From Arthrobacter sp. Soil764 (lineage in GTDB: Bacteria; Actinomycetota; Actinomycetes; Actinomycetales; Micrococcaceae), in the NCBI RefSeq assembly GCF_001428075.1, contig NZ_LMSI01000002.1, forward strand, positions 62,001 to 126,000: a stretch of DNA of 64,000 bases, given 5' to 3'. Of this stretch, positions 17,743-25,981 are shown one piece after another. The position numbers and the translations under genes were made by a program. The notes under the pieces were generated by a model. It worked only from the letters and a program-made list of their open reading frames with translations, did not search any database and had not been told where the DNA came from. Position 1 is the first letter of the stretch. Each line of letters starts with the position of its first letter.

Positions 17743-19200
17743 TCACTTCCCGGCTCGTTCGAAAACAGCGCCGAAGAAGGCCGCCTGCGCGTCCGCTTTG
17801 GTCTGTGTTTCCGATTGGGAAGCCGTCCGGCTGCTGGCCTCGATGGACAAAGTCCCCCTGCGTGCTCCGCTCTGGACGTGCCACTCCCCGGTCCCGTCGG
17901 AGAGCTGATAAGCCACGGCGTAGCTGGAGTCGGCCGGGATGGTGGTGGTAAGGGCGGAAACCGATGACCAGGGCCGGCTGCCGCCGCCGAATGATTGTTC
18001 CTCAATAGTGGTGCACCCGCGAAGCCGCTCTGCCCGGGAGTCAAACGGATACGGTGCCGCCATTGCCGAAGGCATGCTGATGACGGTGAAGTCCGTGTAG
18101 TCGATTTTGCTGACCCCGTGGATCTGTCCCTGCCCGGTTACAGACCCCAGCAGCGAGGCCATGTAGGACTCCTCATTGAAAGAGCATGGACTGTCGGGCG
18201 GCCGTGAAAAGCCAGTGGGTGTGGAGCCAGGAGGTAAGGCGAGCACCCTGGCCTGGGGCAGGCTCACCGGCTCCGCGTTGGGACCGGTGATGCCCTTGAA
18301 GAGGGCCACCATCTGGTCCGGCGACAGGGAGTTTGGCGGCGGCGCTGCCACTGAGGGAGCGCCCTTCCGTGCCTGGTCAATGAGCTCCCCGGCAAGTCCG
18401 GACATGGCATCAAGGGCCGGCTTCGCTTCCGACTCCGAGTTGAGATTTGCCACTGCGAGGCTGAGGGTGACGGACAGCGTCCCGTCCAGGACCCGCAGCC
18501 CCACGGAGCCGATATCGCCCGGGCCCTTCGGCTTGGTGACCTGCATGAAGGCGTGCTGCTTTTCTGCGATGGTGGGAGCTGCAAGCAGGTGGAGGGCATA
18601 CGTGGAGCTTTGGCCGGACGCCGTATAGGTCAGGTCGAACTGGCTGCAGCGGGACGCCAGGTCATCCGGGTAGCCGAAGTCAGCCTTGGCGATAGCGTCC
18701 CTTTCCGCGCTCCGCAGGACAACCATGACAGTGCTCGTGGGAGTGGACTGGCCGCCCGATGGAGGGATAATGCCTTCCGCAAAAGCGATGTCTTTGTCTG
18801 CCCACCGGGAGAAGGGTTCCTGGGGGAGGAAGACAAGGCAGTTCGCGGGCGCTGTTTCCATCTTGGTCGGGGCAAAGGACCCGCTTACGGCGCCGCTTCG
18901 AAGGGAGGTCGAATCATGGGCTGGCGGAAAGGACATATTGCGGGAATGGTTCACGGTGTTGATGATGGCCGCGAGTTCCGCATCAGAGAAGGGCTTGGAC
19001 GGCGACGCCGCGGAACCTGAACCCGTGGTTGGTGATGCTTGGGCCAGCGTCGTGCTGGCGGCGGGGCTGCTGCCCGGAGTGGTGGTTCCGGAGGAACATC
19101 CGGCCACGGCGAGCAGGACGGCCGCGATGCAGCCGAGCCGGCGCCGGCTGTTCCTGCCCAGAGCGGTAGCGCTACATTTCGCGACTCCCCGAGCAGCCAT
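17743..19200 (-). CDS. Putative lipoprotein with two tandem extracellular domains
   Basis: AAAGGAGG precedes the ATG at 19200. After an Arg-rich start, a hydrophobic segment ends in the lipobox LLAVAGC, and a Ser/Thr/Pro-rich linker follows. The 485-aa protein then has two regions with similar layout (about 70-270 and 285-480). Each starts with a short helix (FSDAELAAIINTV; LSPDQMVALFKGI), then a Cys (NCLVFLP; SPCSFNE), then beta-rich sequence with a second Cys. This resembles the PknH-type sensor domain arrangement of actinobacteria, but I cannot confirm the family. It is probably an outer-surface protein. The gene is 50 nt downstream of the DUF5671 gene. Confidence 0.65.
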   Translation of the reverse strand: MAARGVAKCSATALGRNSRRRLGCIAAVLLAVAGCSSGTTTPGSSPAASTTLAQASPTTGSGSAASPSKPFSDAELAAIINTVNHSRNMSFPPAHDSTSLRSGAVSGSFAPTKMETAPANCLVFLPQEPFSRWADKDIAFAEGIIPPSGGQSTPTSTVMVVLRSAERDAIAKADFGYPDDLASRCSQFDLTYTASGQSSTYALHLLAAPTIAEKQHAFMQVTKPKGPGDIGSVGLRVLDGTLSVTLSLAVANLNSESEAKPALDAMSGLAGELIDQARKGAPSVAAPPPNSLSPDQMVALFKGITGPNAEPVSLPQARVLALPPGSTPTGFSRPPDSPCSFNEESYMASLLGSVTGQGQIHGVSKIDYTDFTVISMPSAMAAPYPFDSRAERLRGCTTIEEQSFGGGSRPWSSVSALTTTIPADSSYAVAYQLSDGTGEWHVQSGARRGTLSIEASSRTASQSETQTKADAQAAFFGAVFERAGK

Positions 19201-19250
19201 CGGCGGCCTCCTTTGCCAGCACCAACGCTAGGCTTCCGCCGGTGGACCAG

Positions 19251-21002
19251 CTAGGGCCGTAGGGCCCGGCCAGGTGCCGTGCCGCCCGGAACGGCAACGG
19301 CTTCGGGGGCAATCAGCGGGAGGGTTTCCAGCCGCGTACCCGGCCCCGAAATCACCAGGACATGCCGGGCCGTTACGCCCTCCAGGGCCGTTGCCACCTG
19401 CCGGATGACCTCCTCCACCCCGGGTGGAAGGACTGACGACGGTGGAAGTCCGGCGCCGTCGTCGTCCGCCCTGAGCCAGGTGCTCACCCTGGCGCCGCCG
19501 GTGGCATCAGCAATGCCGCGCGCCAAAGCGTCGGGGTCCACCGCGCCCGGAGCGTAGCCGCTGATCAGCGTGACCTGGTCAATCACCCGCTGGTGCACCG
19601 GGGCCGCGGCAGCAAGCAGGGCCCGGTCGTGCCGCCACAGTGCAAAGTGGTAACCCGCCACCAGCCCGGCGGCCACCAGGAGTCCCAATGGTGCCCGGAC
19701 GCGGTCCAGAAGGCTTCCCCCTGACACGTCGCCCAACAGGAATTCGAACAGCCGGTAGCCAATGACCAGCAGCGTAATGAGCGCCACCACCGCGCTGACA
19801 CCGAAAAACGCCACCAGGTAGAGGCGCCGGCCGGGGGGAATGTCGTCCGCCGTCCGCGGCTGGTGCCTCGGCTTCCAGGCCAGCCACCAGGCAGGCGCTC
19901 CCACCACCAGTGAACTGATGCCGCCCAAGAGCAGGGTGCGCGTCGCCCCGCCGGCCAGCGGCGACACCGCAGCCGCCAGCAACGCGTTAACCACGACCCC
20001 CACGCCGGACGCCGCTGCGGCAAGCGCCACGGCGGAGGTCACCAGGAGGCTGGCGCGGCGGGTCCGGGTGGACCGGTGGACGGACACGGTGCGGTGGTAC
20101 CGCCACACCAAAGCCCCGATGACGGCGGCCGCGATGGCCGGGGCGAGCGGTTCGAGCAGATCGTTCATGGGCTCGCTGCGGTCGAACGCCAGCCGCAGGA
20201 GGACAAACAGGATGACGCCCAGCCCGGCCAACGCGGTGATGCCGGCGACGAAGATTCCTACGGCGATGATGGTGACGTCCACCAGTGCTGTCTGGAAGCG
20301 CCGCCCGCCTTCCCTGAACCAGTGCCACCACCACACCACCGCGCCGCCGGTTGCCCAAATGAGTGACCGGAGAATGGGAAACCACCAGGGTTCGAGGGTG
20401 GCGGTGGACATGAAGCCTCGGATGGCGACGTCCAGCAGTGCGCCGAGGGCGGCAATCGCCGCGCCTGCGCCCAGCAGCAAGCCAAAGACCCACCCGATGA
20501 GCACCCGGATATCGTCGAGATGCCGCGGGGATTTGAGCGGGTGCTTCCACATCCACCGGTGCCACCACCAGATGGCTCCCCAGACAAGGCCGTTGGCCAA
20601 CGAAGACGACCAGTCGTTTCGTTCCATGCCAATCAAGGCAGCGGCCATATTCAACAGTGATGTGGTGGCGATGATGAGGGAGATTGCGTATATTCCGGTC
20701 AGGTAGAGCCCCCAGCCGGCGGCTGTCCGCTCCGCCGCGTCGTCAAGCCTCTTCCATACGAACCACCACAGCAGCAATGCCAGCGGGCCGCCGATCAGGG
20801 TGAAGGCCAGGGACAGGGCCAGCCCGGCGACGTCGCCCGCGGCGAGGGTGGACGCCGTCCGGAAGAGGCGTTCCAGCAGTCCGCTGAGGCCTGACGCCGT
20901 GATGACCACCAACGCAAACAGCAGGACGTAAAGGATCAGCCGGCGGAGGGTGGCCAGGCCGCTGGCTGGCGCGGGGGCCATGGTGGCTGCGGGCGCCGTC
21001 AT
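19251..21002 (-). CDS. DUF5671-type multi-pass membrane protein
   Basis: The 583-aa protein has roughly twelve hydrophobic segments arranged as repeats. Each unit ends with a Trp-rich motif: WWFVWKRLDDAAER, WWWHRWMWKHP, WWWHWFREGG, WRYHRTVSVH, WWLAWKP and FALWRHDR. These are typical of DUF5671 repeats. About 110 C-terminal residues are soluble and end TLPLIAPEAVAVPGG. Function is unknown. Its ATG overlaps the stop of the upstream gene by 4 nt (ATGA), so the two are cotranslated. Confidence 0.75.
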   Translation of the reverse strand: MTAPAATMAPAPASGLATLRRLILYVLLFALVVITASGLSGLLERLFRTASTLAAGDVAGLALSLAFTLIGGPLALLLWWFVWKRLDDAAERTAAGWGLYLTGIYAISLIIATTSLLNMAAALIGMERNDWSSSLANGLVWGAIWWWHRWMWKHPLKSPRHLDDIRVLIGWVFGLLLGAGAAIAALGALLDVAIRGFMSTATLEPWWFPILRSLIWATGGAVVWWWHWFREGGRRFQTALVDVTIIAVGIFVAGITALAGLGVILFVLLRLAFDRSEPMNDLLEPLAPAIAAAVIGALVWRYHRTVSVHRSTRTRRASLLVTSAVALAAAASGVGVVVNALLAAAVSPLAGGATRTLLLGGISSLVVGAPAWWLAWKPRHQPRTADDIPPGRRLYLVAFFGVSAVVALITLLVIGYRLFEFLLGDVSGGSLLDRVRAPLGLLVAAGLVAGYHFALWRHDRALLAAAAPVHQRVIDQVTLISGYAPGAVDPDALARGIADATGGARVSTWLRADDDGAGLPPSSVLPPGVEEVIRQVATALEGVTARHVLVISGPGTRLETLPLIAPEAVAVPGGTAPGRALRP

Positions 21003-21463
21003 GGCTTCACCGGCATTGCGGTGCAGGCCATCAGGGGATACGGCACCTGATCAATCATCCACTTCCCATTCACTTTAAGGAGCACGAAGGTCTCCTCCAT
21101 CTCATACTCCGACGGGCCGAACGGTCCGCCCTGTGATGACTGGACGATCGAAACCCTCACGGTGGCTGAATCGGCGCGCTCCGTCGTCGAAATGAACACC
21201 ACCCGGGCGGGGCGTGGCTCGCCGGAATAGGAGCCGCCGCACCTGCTCCGGGCGCCTGGCGTGAGGAAGGACTCTGCGGTGGGAATGTCGCCATCGATCA
21301 CCGCCTTGCTGTACTGCTGGACCACACCGGCGGGGCTGGACTTATCCAGCGGGGCCGGCTCACCCCGGGTGAACACCACAGCAAGTGCAACAACCACCAG
21401 AACCACCACCACGCCCACAAGCGCGAGCAGGATGCGGTCCGGTTTTCGCGCTGCAACGTCCAT
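20999..21463 (-). CDS. Single-pass membrane protein with exported domain
   Basis: The ATG at 21463 gives a 154-aa protein: a short basic start, one membrane segment (ILLALVGVVVVLVVVALAVVF), then an exported part. That part (SSPAGVVQQYSKAVIDGDIPTAESFLTP ... VNGKWMIDQVPYPLMAC) looks like an NTF2-like or lumazine-type fold as in many secreted DUF4878-like proteins. CATACT lies seven bases upstream, so the mRNA may be leaderless. Earlier in-frame codons pass through an operator repeat and are unlikely to be coding. Confidence 0.65.
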   Translation of the reverse strand: MDVAARKPDRILLALVGVVVVLVVVALAVVFTRGEPAPLDKSSPAGVVQQYSKAVIDGDIPTAESFLTPGARSRCGGSYSGEPRPARVVFISTTERADSATVRVSIVQSSQGGPFGPSEYEMEETFVLLKVNGKWMIDQVPYPLMACTAMPVKP

Positions 21464-21544
21464 GGCGCAAGTATGCGGCAGAGGCGGGTTTTTGGCCCGT
21501 GTCTTAGGACCCGTCTTCCGCTGGCATTCGCTCGTGTCAACGAC

Positions 21545-21561
21545 GTTGCAACAGATGCAAC
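21545..21561 (+). promoter_or_regulatory. Distal operator copy GTTGCAACAGATGCAAC
   Basis: A 17-bp inverted repeat (GTTGCA, 5-nt spacer, TGCAAC) is identical to the copy at 21691-21707. The centres are 146 bp apart, compatible with looping by a dimer-of-dimers regulator. An IclR-family gene lies in the same cluster (24524). Confidence 0.65.
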
Positions 21562-21649
21562 GGCGTGAAGGAGGGCGTGCCCTCCTCGTGGTGTAGTGCA
21601 ATGGTGCTGCCATTGGTTAGATACGAGTCGGAAATCTGCGCGACACCTA

Positions 21650-21707
21650 TTGACTGTGGCGCACGTCACGGCCTATCTTGAAACAACCACGTTGCAACAG
21701 ATGCAAC
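21650..21707 (+). promoter_or_regulatory. Promoter of the MHS-creatinase operon with proximal operator
   Basis: TTGACT (21650-21655) and TATCTT (21674-21679) are 18 bases apart. The expected transcript start is near 21686. The inverted repeat GTTGCAACAGATGCAAC at 21691-21707 lies immediately downstream of it, where a bound protein would block transcription. Repression by the clustered IclR protein is inferred. Confidence 0.7.
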
Positions 21708-21730
21708 TCCTACTTTCACTGGTGGTTCCA

Positions 21731-23101
21731 TTGAGTAAAGAATCAACCTCACCCCTCGCAGGAGTCGTTGCCAACGACGACAATGCTCCTGCCCGGACAG
21801 GGCATGGCGTGGACAATACGGTGCCCAGCAAAGACGTACGACGCCGGGTGGTCACCGCGAGCTTCATCGGCAACTTCGTCGAGTGGTTCGACTACGCCGT
21901 GTACGGCTACCTCGCGGCCGTCATCTCCTCCGTCTTCTTCCCCGAAGCCGACCGTCAGACCGCACTCCTGGCAACTTTCGGCGTCTTCGCCATTTCCTTC
22001 TTCGTCCGTCCCCTGGGCGGCTTCTTCTGGGGCCATATCGGCGACAAGCTGGGCAGGCGCAAAGCCCTGTCACTGTCCATCGTCATCATGTCCGTCTCCA
22101 CCTTCTGCATCGCCCTCATCCCGGGCTACGCCACCATCGGCATGCTGGCTCCGCTCCTGCTGCTCCTGGTCCGCGTGGTCCAGGGTTTCTCGGCAGCCGG
22201 CGAATACGCAGGCGCCTCAGCCTTCCTGGTGGAATACGCGCCGGCCAACCGCCGCGGACTCTACGCCGCGGTGGTGCCGGCCAGCACTGCAGCGGGCCTG
22301 CTCCTGGGCTCCCTGATCGCTGCGCTCCTCAGCTCGGTGCTCAGCACCGAACAGTTGCACGAGTGGGGCTGGCGGCTGCCGTTCCTCCTGGCGGCACCCA
22401 TGGGCCTGATCGGCCGCTACATCCGCACCAAGCTGGAAGACACTCCTGCCTTCCGCGCCCTGGCTGACCAGGAAGAATCAACGCCCAAAGCCCCTGCCCT
22501 GGACATGTTCCGGACCTACCGCAAACAGCTGGTCATCGCGTGCGGCGCAGTGCTGCTCAACGCCGTCGGCTTCTACGTCATCCTCAGCTACATGCCCACC
22601 TACCTCTCCGAGGAACTGGGCTTCGGGTCCACCGAATCCTTCCTGGCCACCACCATCGCCTTGGCCAGCTACATCGGCTTCATCTTCCTCACCGGCATCG
22701 CATCAGACCGGTTCGGCCGCAAGCGCATGCTGATCACTGCCTCCGTGCTGTTCATGCTCCTGACCGTCCCGGCCTTCATGCTGCTGGACACCGGCAACTT
22801 CCTGGTCATCGTCCTGGTCCAGATCCTGCTGGGCGGCATGCTCACCCTGAACGACGGAACCCTGCCCAGCTTCCTTGCCGAGCTGTTCCCCACCAAGGTC
22901 CGGTACAGCGGCTTTGCCGTCAGCTTCAACCTCTCCAACGCGCTGTTCGGCGGCACCGCGCCCTTCATGGCCACCCTGCTGATCGGCTTGACCCAGAGCA
23001 AGCTGGCCCCCGGCTGGTACCTCGTGGCCGCCTCCGCCGTGTCCCTGGTGGCTGTGCTGTTCGCCGCCGAAACGTCGCGGAAGCCCCTCAAGCACCTCTG
23101 A
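21731..23101 (+). CDS. MFS transporter of the metabolite:H+ symporter (MHS) family
   Basis: The 456-aa protein has twelve membrane segments and MHS signatures: ASFIGNFVEWFDYAVYGYLA at the start, FFWGHIGDKLGRRKALSLSI in loop 2-3 and ASDRFGRKRMLI in loop 8-9. I prefer TTG 21731 (GGTGG upstream), since upstream ATG 21701 lies inside the operator and has no ribosome site. It precedes the creatinase gene by 92 nt on the same strand, so it probably imports creatine or a related methylated amino compound with protons (inference). Confidence 0.85.
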   Translation: MSKESTSPLAGVVANDDNAPARTGHGVDNTVPSKDVRRRVVTASFIGNFVEWFDYAVYGYLAAVISSVFFPEADRQTALLATFGVFAISFFVRPLGGFFWGHIGDKLGRRKALSLSIVIMSVSTFCIALIPGYATIGMLAPLLLLLVRVVQGFSAAGEYAGASAFLVEYAPANRRGLYAAVVPASTAAGLLLGSLIAALLSSVLSTEQLHEWGWRLPFLLAAPMGLIGRYIRTKLEDTPAFRALADQEESTPKAPALDMFRTYRKQLVIACGAVLLNAVGFYVILSYMPTYLSEELGFGSTESFLATTIALASYIGFIFLTGIASDRFGRKRMLITASVLFMLLTVPAFMLLDTGNFLVIVLVQILLGGMLTLNDGTLPSFLAELFPTKVRYSGFAVSFNLSNALFGGTAPFMATLLIGLTQSKLAPGWYLVAASAVSLVAVLFAAETSRKPLKHL

Positions 23102-23193
23102 GCAACCAGAGGCCCGTAAACCAACCTCGCTCACGCAAACCAACACCAACTGCAGCAACAGCAGCTGGCACCCATTAGAAAGGCACCACCCCT

Positions 23194-24450
23194 GTGACTA
23201 TCACCGCCGATAACGCCTCATCCATCGCCGAACTCGAGCGCCTCAAGGTCCTCCACATTGGCTCCAAGGGCAAACTCACGTTCTCCGACGCAGAGTTCGA
23301 GCGCCGCCTGGGCGGGCTCCGCCGGATCATGGCCGCCAAGGACCTGGACGCCGTCATCCTCACCAGCTACCACGGCATCAAGTACTACTCGGACTTCCTG
23401 TACACCACGTTCGGCCGCAACTACGCCCTGGTGGTCACCGCGGACGACTCCGTCACCGTCACCGCGAACATCGACGCCGGCATGCCGTGGCGCACCTCCT
23501 ACGGCGAGAACATCGTCTACACCGACTGGCGCCGCGACAACTTCTACTTCGGCCTGCAGGAGGCCCTGCGCCAGCGCGGCGTCAAGGCCTCCCGGCTGGG
23601 CGTCGAGGACGACTTCCTCCCGGGCCTGACCCGCGAGAAGATCGCCGCAGCCTTCCCGGGGGCAGAACTCCTGGATGTTTCGCAGGACGCGATGCGCCAG
23701 CGCATGATCAAGTCCGCCGAGGAAATCGAGGTCATCAAGCACGGCGCCCGCATCGGCGACCTGGGCGGCGAAGCCATCCGCAACGCCATCCGCGAGGGCA
23801 TCACCGAGTACGAGGTGGCCCTGATCGGCACCGAGGCCATGGTGCACGAGATTGCCCGCACGTTCCCGCACCGCGAGGTCCGCGACACCTGGGTGTGGTT
23901 CCAGTCCGGCATCAACACCGACGGCGCCCACAACTGGGCCACCACCCGGAAGCTGCAGCAGGGCGACATCCTCTCGCTCAACTGCTTCCCCATGACCTCC
24001 GGCTACTACACCGCCTTGGAGCGCACGCTCTTCCTGGGCCAGCCGGACGAGCGGTCCCTGGAACTGTGGAACATCAACGTGGAGGTCCACAAGCGCGGCC
24101 TGGAGCTCATCAAGCCCGGCGCTGTCTGCAAGGACATCGCCGCCGAACTCAACGAGATCTACATCAGCCACGGCCTGCTGGCCAACCGCACCTTCGGCTA
24201 CGGCCACTCCTTCGGCGTCCTCAGCCACTACTACGGCCGCGAAGCCGGCCTGGAACTGCGCGAGGACATCGACACCGTGCTGGAACCCGGCATGGTGGTG
24301 TCCATGGAGCCCATGATCACGGTGGCCGACGGCCTGCCAGGCGCCGGCGGCTACCGCGAGCACGACATCCTGGTCATCGGCGACGACAACACCGTCGAGA
24401 ACATCACCAAGTTCCCGTTCGGCCCGGAACACAACATCATCCAGGGGTAA
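23194..24450 (+). CDS. Creatinase (creatine amidinohydrolase)
   Basis: The 418-aa protein matches creatinases as I remember them along its length: TSYHGIKYYSDFLYTTFGR, VTANIDAGMPWR, NIVYTDWRRDNF, TWVWFQSGINTDGAHN, GYYTALERTLFLG, FGYGHSFGVLSHYYGREAG, EPGMVVSMEPM, and the C-terminus FPFGPEHNII. It has the pita-bread fold but, as expected for creatinase, not the full set of metal ligands of M24 peptidases. It would hydrolyse creatine to sarcosine and urea in the cytosol. Start is GTG with AGAAAGG upstream. It sits between a transporter and an IclR regulator, fitting a creatine-use operon. Confidence 0.9.
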   Translation: MTITADNASSIAELERLKVLHIGSKGKLTFSDAEFERRLGGLRRIMAAKDLDAVILTSYHGIKYYSDFLYTTFGRNYALVVTADDSVTVTANIDAGMPWRTSYGENIVYTDWRRDNFYFGLQEALRQRGVKASRLGVEDDFLPGLTREKIAAAFPGAELLDVSQDAMRQRMIKSAEEIEVIKHGARIGDLGGEAIRNAIREGITEYEVALIGTEAMVHEIARTFPHREVRDTWVWFQSGINTDGAHNWATTRKLQQGDILSLNCFPMTSGYYTALERTLFLGQPDERSLELWNINVEVHKRGLELIKPGAVCKDIAAELNEIYISHGLLANRTFGYGHSFGVLSHYYGREAGLELREDIDTVLEPGMVVSMEPMITVADGLPGAGGYREHDILVIGDDNTVENITKFPFGPEHNIIQG

Positions 24451-24464
24451 CCAACTGAACAGCC

Positions 24465-24495
24465 AAAGCGGCGCCGTGTACCACGGCGCCGCTTT
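24465..24495 (+). terminator. Hairpin between creatinase and iclR-type genes
   Basis: A perfect 14-bp stem (AAAGCGGCGCCGTG) with a TAC loop lies 15 bases after the creatinase stop. It has no T-run beyond the TTT of the stem and may act as an attenuator before the regulator gene. Confidence 0.7.
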
Positions 24496-24523
24496 CGGCG
24501 TCTGCCGTCACCGATAGGGAAAG

Positions 24524-25354
24524 ATGGTGTCCACCATGACTCCTGCAACAACCTCCGACAGCAACGGCAGCGGCACCAACGGGGGGACGGACGCCAAAGG
24601 CGCGTCCGTCGTCGTCAATGCCATCGCCGTCCTGCGCACCTTCACGGCCGACGAACCGCTGCTGGGCGTCACCGAAATCGCCAACCGGGTGGGCATGCAC
24701 AAGAGCAGCGTTTCCCGGATCCTGGCCACCTTCGAGCAGGAAAACCTGGTGGAACGGGACCCGGAAACCAAGCGGTTCCGGCTGGGACTGGGGCTCATCG
24801 CCGTCGCCGGACCGCTGCTGGCCGAGATGGAGGAACGGCGCGTGGCGTACCCGGTCCTGCGGCAGTTGACCGAGCAGACCGGGGAGACCAGTGCGCTGAT
24901 GCTGTGGAACGGGGACGAGGCCATTTGCGTGGAGCAGATCGCCAGCCACCATCAGATCAAGCACACCACGCCCCTTGGCGCGCGCTACCGGGACGCCATG
25001 AGCGCCTCCGTCCAGGTGTTCCTCTCCACCCTGCCGGCCGAGCGGGTGCGGGAGCTGCTGCGCAGCGGAACCATCACCTTCCCAGGACTGGACGACGCCG
25101 GGCTGGCGGCTTACGAAGCCAGGCTCGAGGACGTGGCGCAACGGGGATGGGCGGGAAACTACGGCGAATCGTCCATGGACGAGGTGGGCGTAGCCGCCCC
25201 CGTCCGGGACCACCGCGGCGATGTTGTGGCTGCCGTCCTGATCCCGGCACCGCGCTTCCGGGTGTCGAAAGAGCAGTTCGAGAGCCTGGGCGAGGCCTGC
25301 GTAGCCGCCGCCGGCAAGGTCACCAACCGCTTGGGCGGCCGGCCGGCAAACTGA
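24524..25354 (+). CDS. IclR-family transcriptional regulator
   Basis: The 276-aa protein has the N-terminal winged helix (VVNAIAVLRTFTADEPLLGVTEIANRVGMHKSSVSRILATFEQENLVER) and the C-terminal GAF-like effector domain (EEIRVAYPVL-type region, then NGDEAICVEQIASHHQIKHTTPLGARY, then GVAAPVRDHRGDVVAAVLI). AGGGAAAG precedes the ATG. It probably binds the two GTTGCAACAGATGCAAC repeats upstream of the transporter and responds to a creatine-pathway metabolite (inference). Confidence 0.9.
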   Translation: MVSTMTPATTSDSNGSGTNGGTDAKGASVVVNAIAVLRTFTADEPLLGVTEIANRVGMHKSSVSRILATFEQENLVERDPETKRFRLGLGLIAVAGPLLAEMEERRVAYPVLRQLTEQTGETSALMLWNGDEAICVEQIASHHQIKHTTPLGARYRDAMSASVQVFLSTLPAERVRELLRSGTITFPGLDDAGLAAYEARLEDVAQRGWAGNYGESSMDEVGVAAPVRDHRGDVVAAVLIPAPRFRVSKEQFESLGEACVAAAGKVTNRLGGRPAN

Positions 25355-25402
25355 CGCTGGCAGGTCTGTACAACCACTGCTGGCCCACGGGAGACTGGCG
25401 CC

Positions 25403-25966
25403 ATGCGCAAACTGGCCTTTGGCATGAACGTGAGTCTGGACGGCTACATCGCCGCGCCCGGTGACGACCTCGGCTGGAGCACACCGAGTGACGAGCTGTT
25501 CCAATGGTGGTCCGACCGGGTGGGGTCGACGGGACTGGCACTGTATGGGCGCAAACTATGGGAGACGATGAGCTCACACTGGCCCACCGCCGACCAGCAG
25601 CCGGGCGTCACACCGGCGCAGGTCGAGTTCGCCCATCGCTGGCGGAAGATGCCGAAGGTGGTTTTCTCCTCCACGACCCGAACAGTCGACTGGAACACCC
25701 GCCTGGTCACCAGCGACGCGGTCACGGAGATCAGCCGGCTTAAGGCCGGCGACGGCGGCTCCATGGACATCTGCGGTGCCACCCTTGCCGCCGCGGCCAT
25801 GCGGGCCGGGCTGATCGACGAGTACGCGATGGTCACCCACCCGGTCCTGGTAGGCGGCGGCACACCGTACTTCACAGCCCTGGACAACTGGGTGAACCTG
25901 AGCCTGGTGGAGACCCGGACGTTCCCCGACGGTGTGGTGCTAACGAGGTACGAGACCAAGCGCTGA
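25403..25966 (+). CDS. Dihydrofolate reductase-like (RibD C-terminal domain) protein
   Basis: The 187-aa protein begins MRKLAFGMNVSLDGYIAAPG, the signature of the standalone RibD-C/DHFR-like family. ALYGRKLWETM, MPKVVFSSTTRTVDWNTRLV, CGATLAAAAMRAGLIDEYAMVTHPVLVGGG and a closing strand follow. It would bind NADPH; the substrate is not known. GGGAG lies upstream of the ATG. It is probably not functionally tied to the creatinase operon. Confidence 0.85.
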   Translation: MRKLAFGMNVSLDGYIAAPGDDLGWSTPSDELFQWWSDRVGSTGLALYGRKLWETMSSHWPTADQQPGVTPAQVEFAHRWRKMPKVVFSSTTRTVDWNTRLVTSDAVTEISRLKAGDGGSMDICGATLAAAAMRAGLIDEYAMVTHPVLVGGGTPYFTALDNWVNLSLVETRTFPDGVVLTRYETKR

Positions 25967-25981
25967 GCGCCCTGCGGCCAG

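Noticed and set aside
23218..24432. A 404-codon minus-strand frame opposite creatinase
   Set aside because: It is a shadow of the creatinase codons (Val/Asp/Gly-rich, no motifs).
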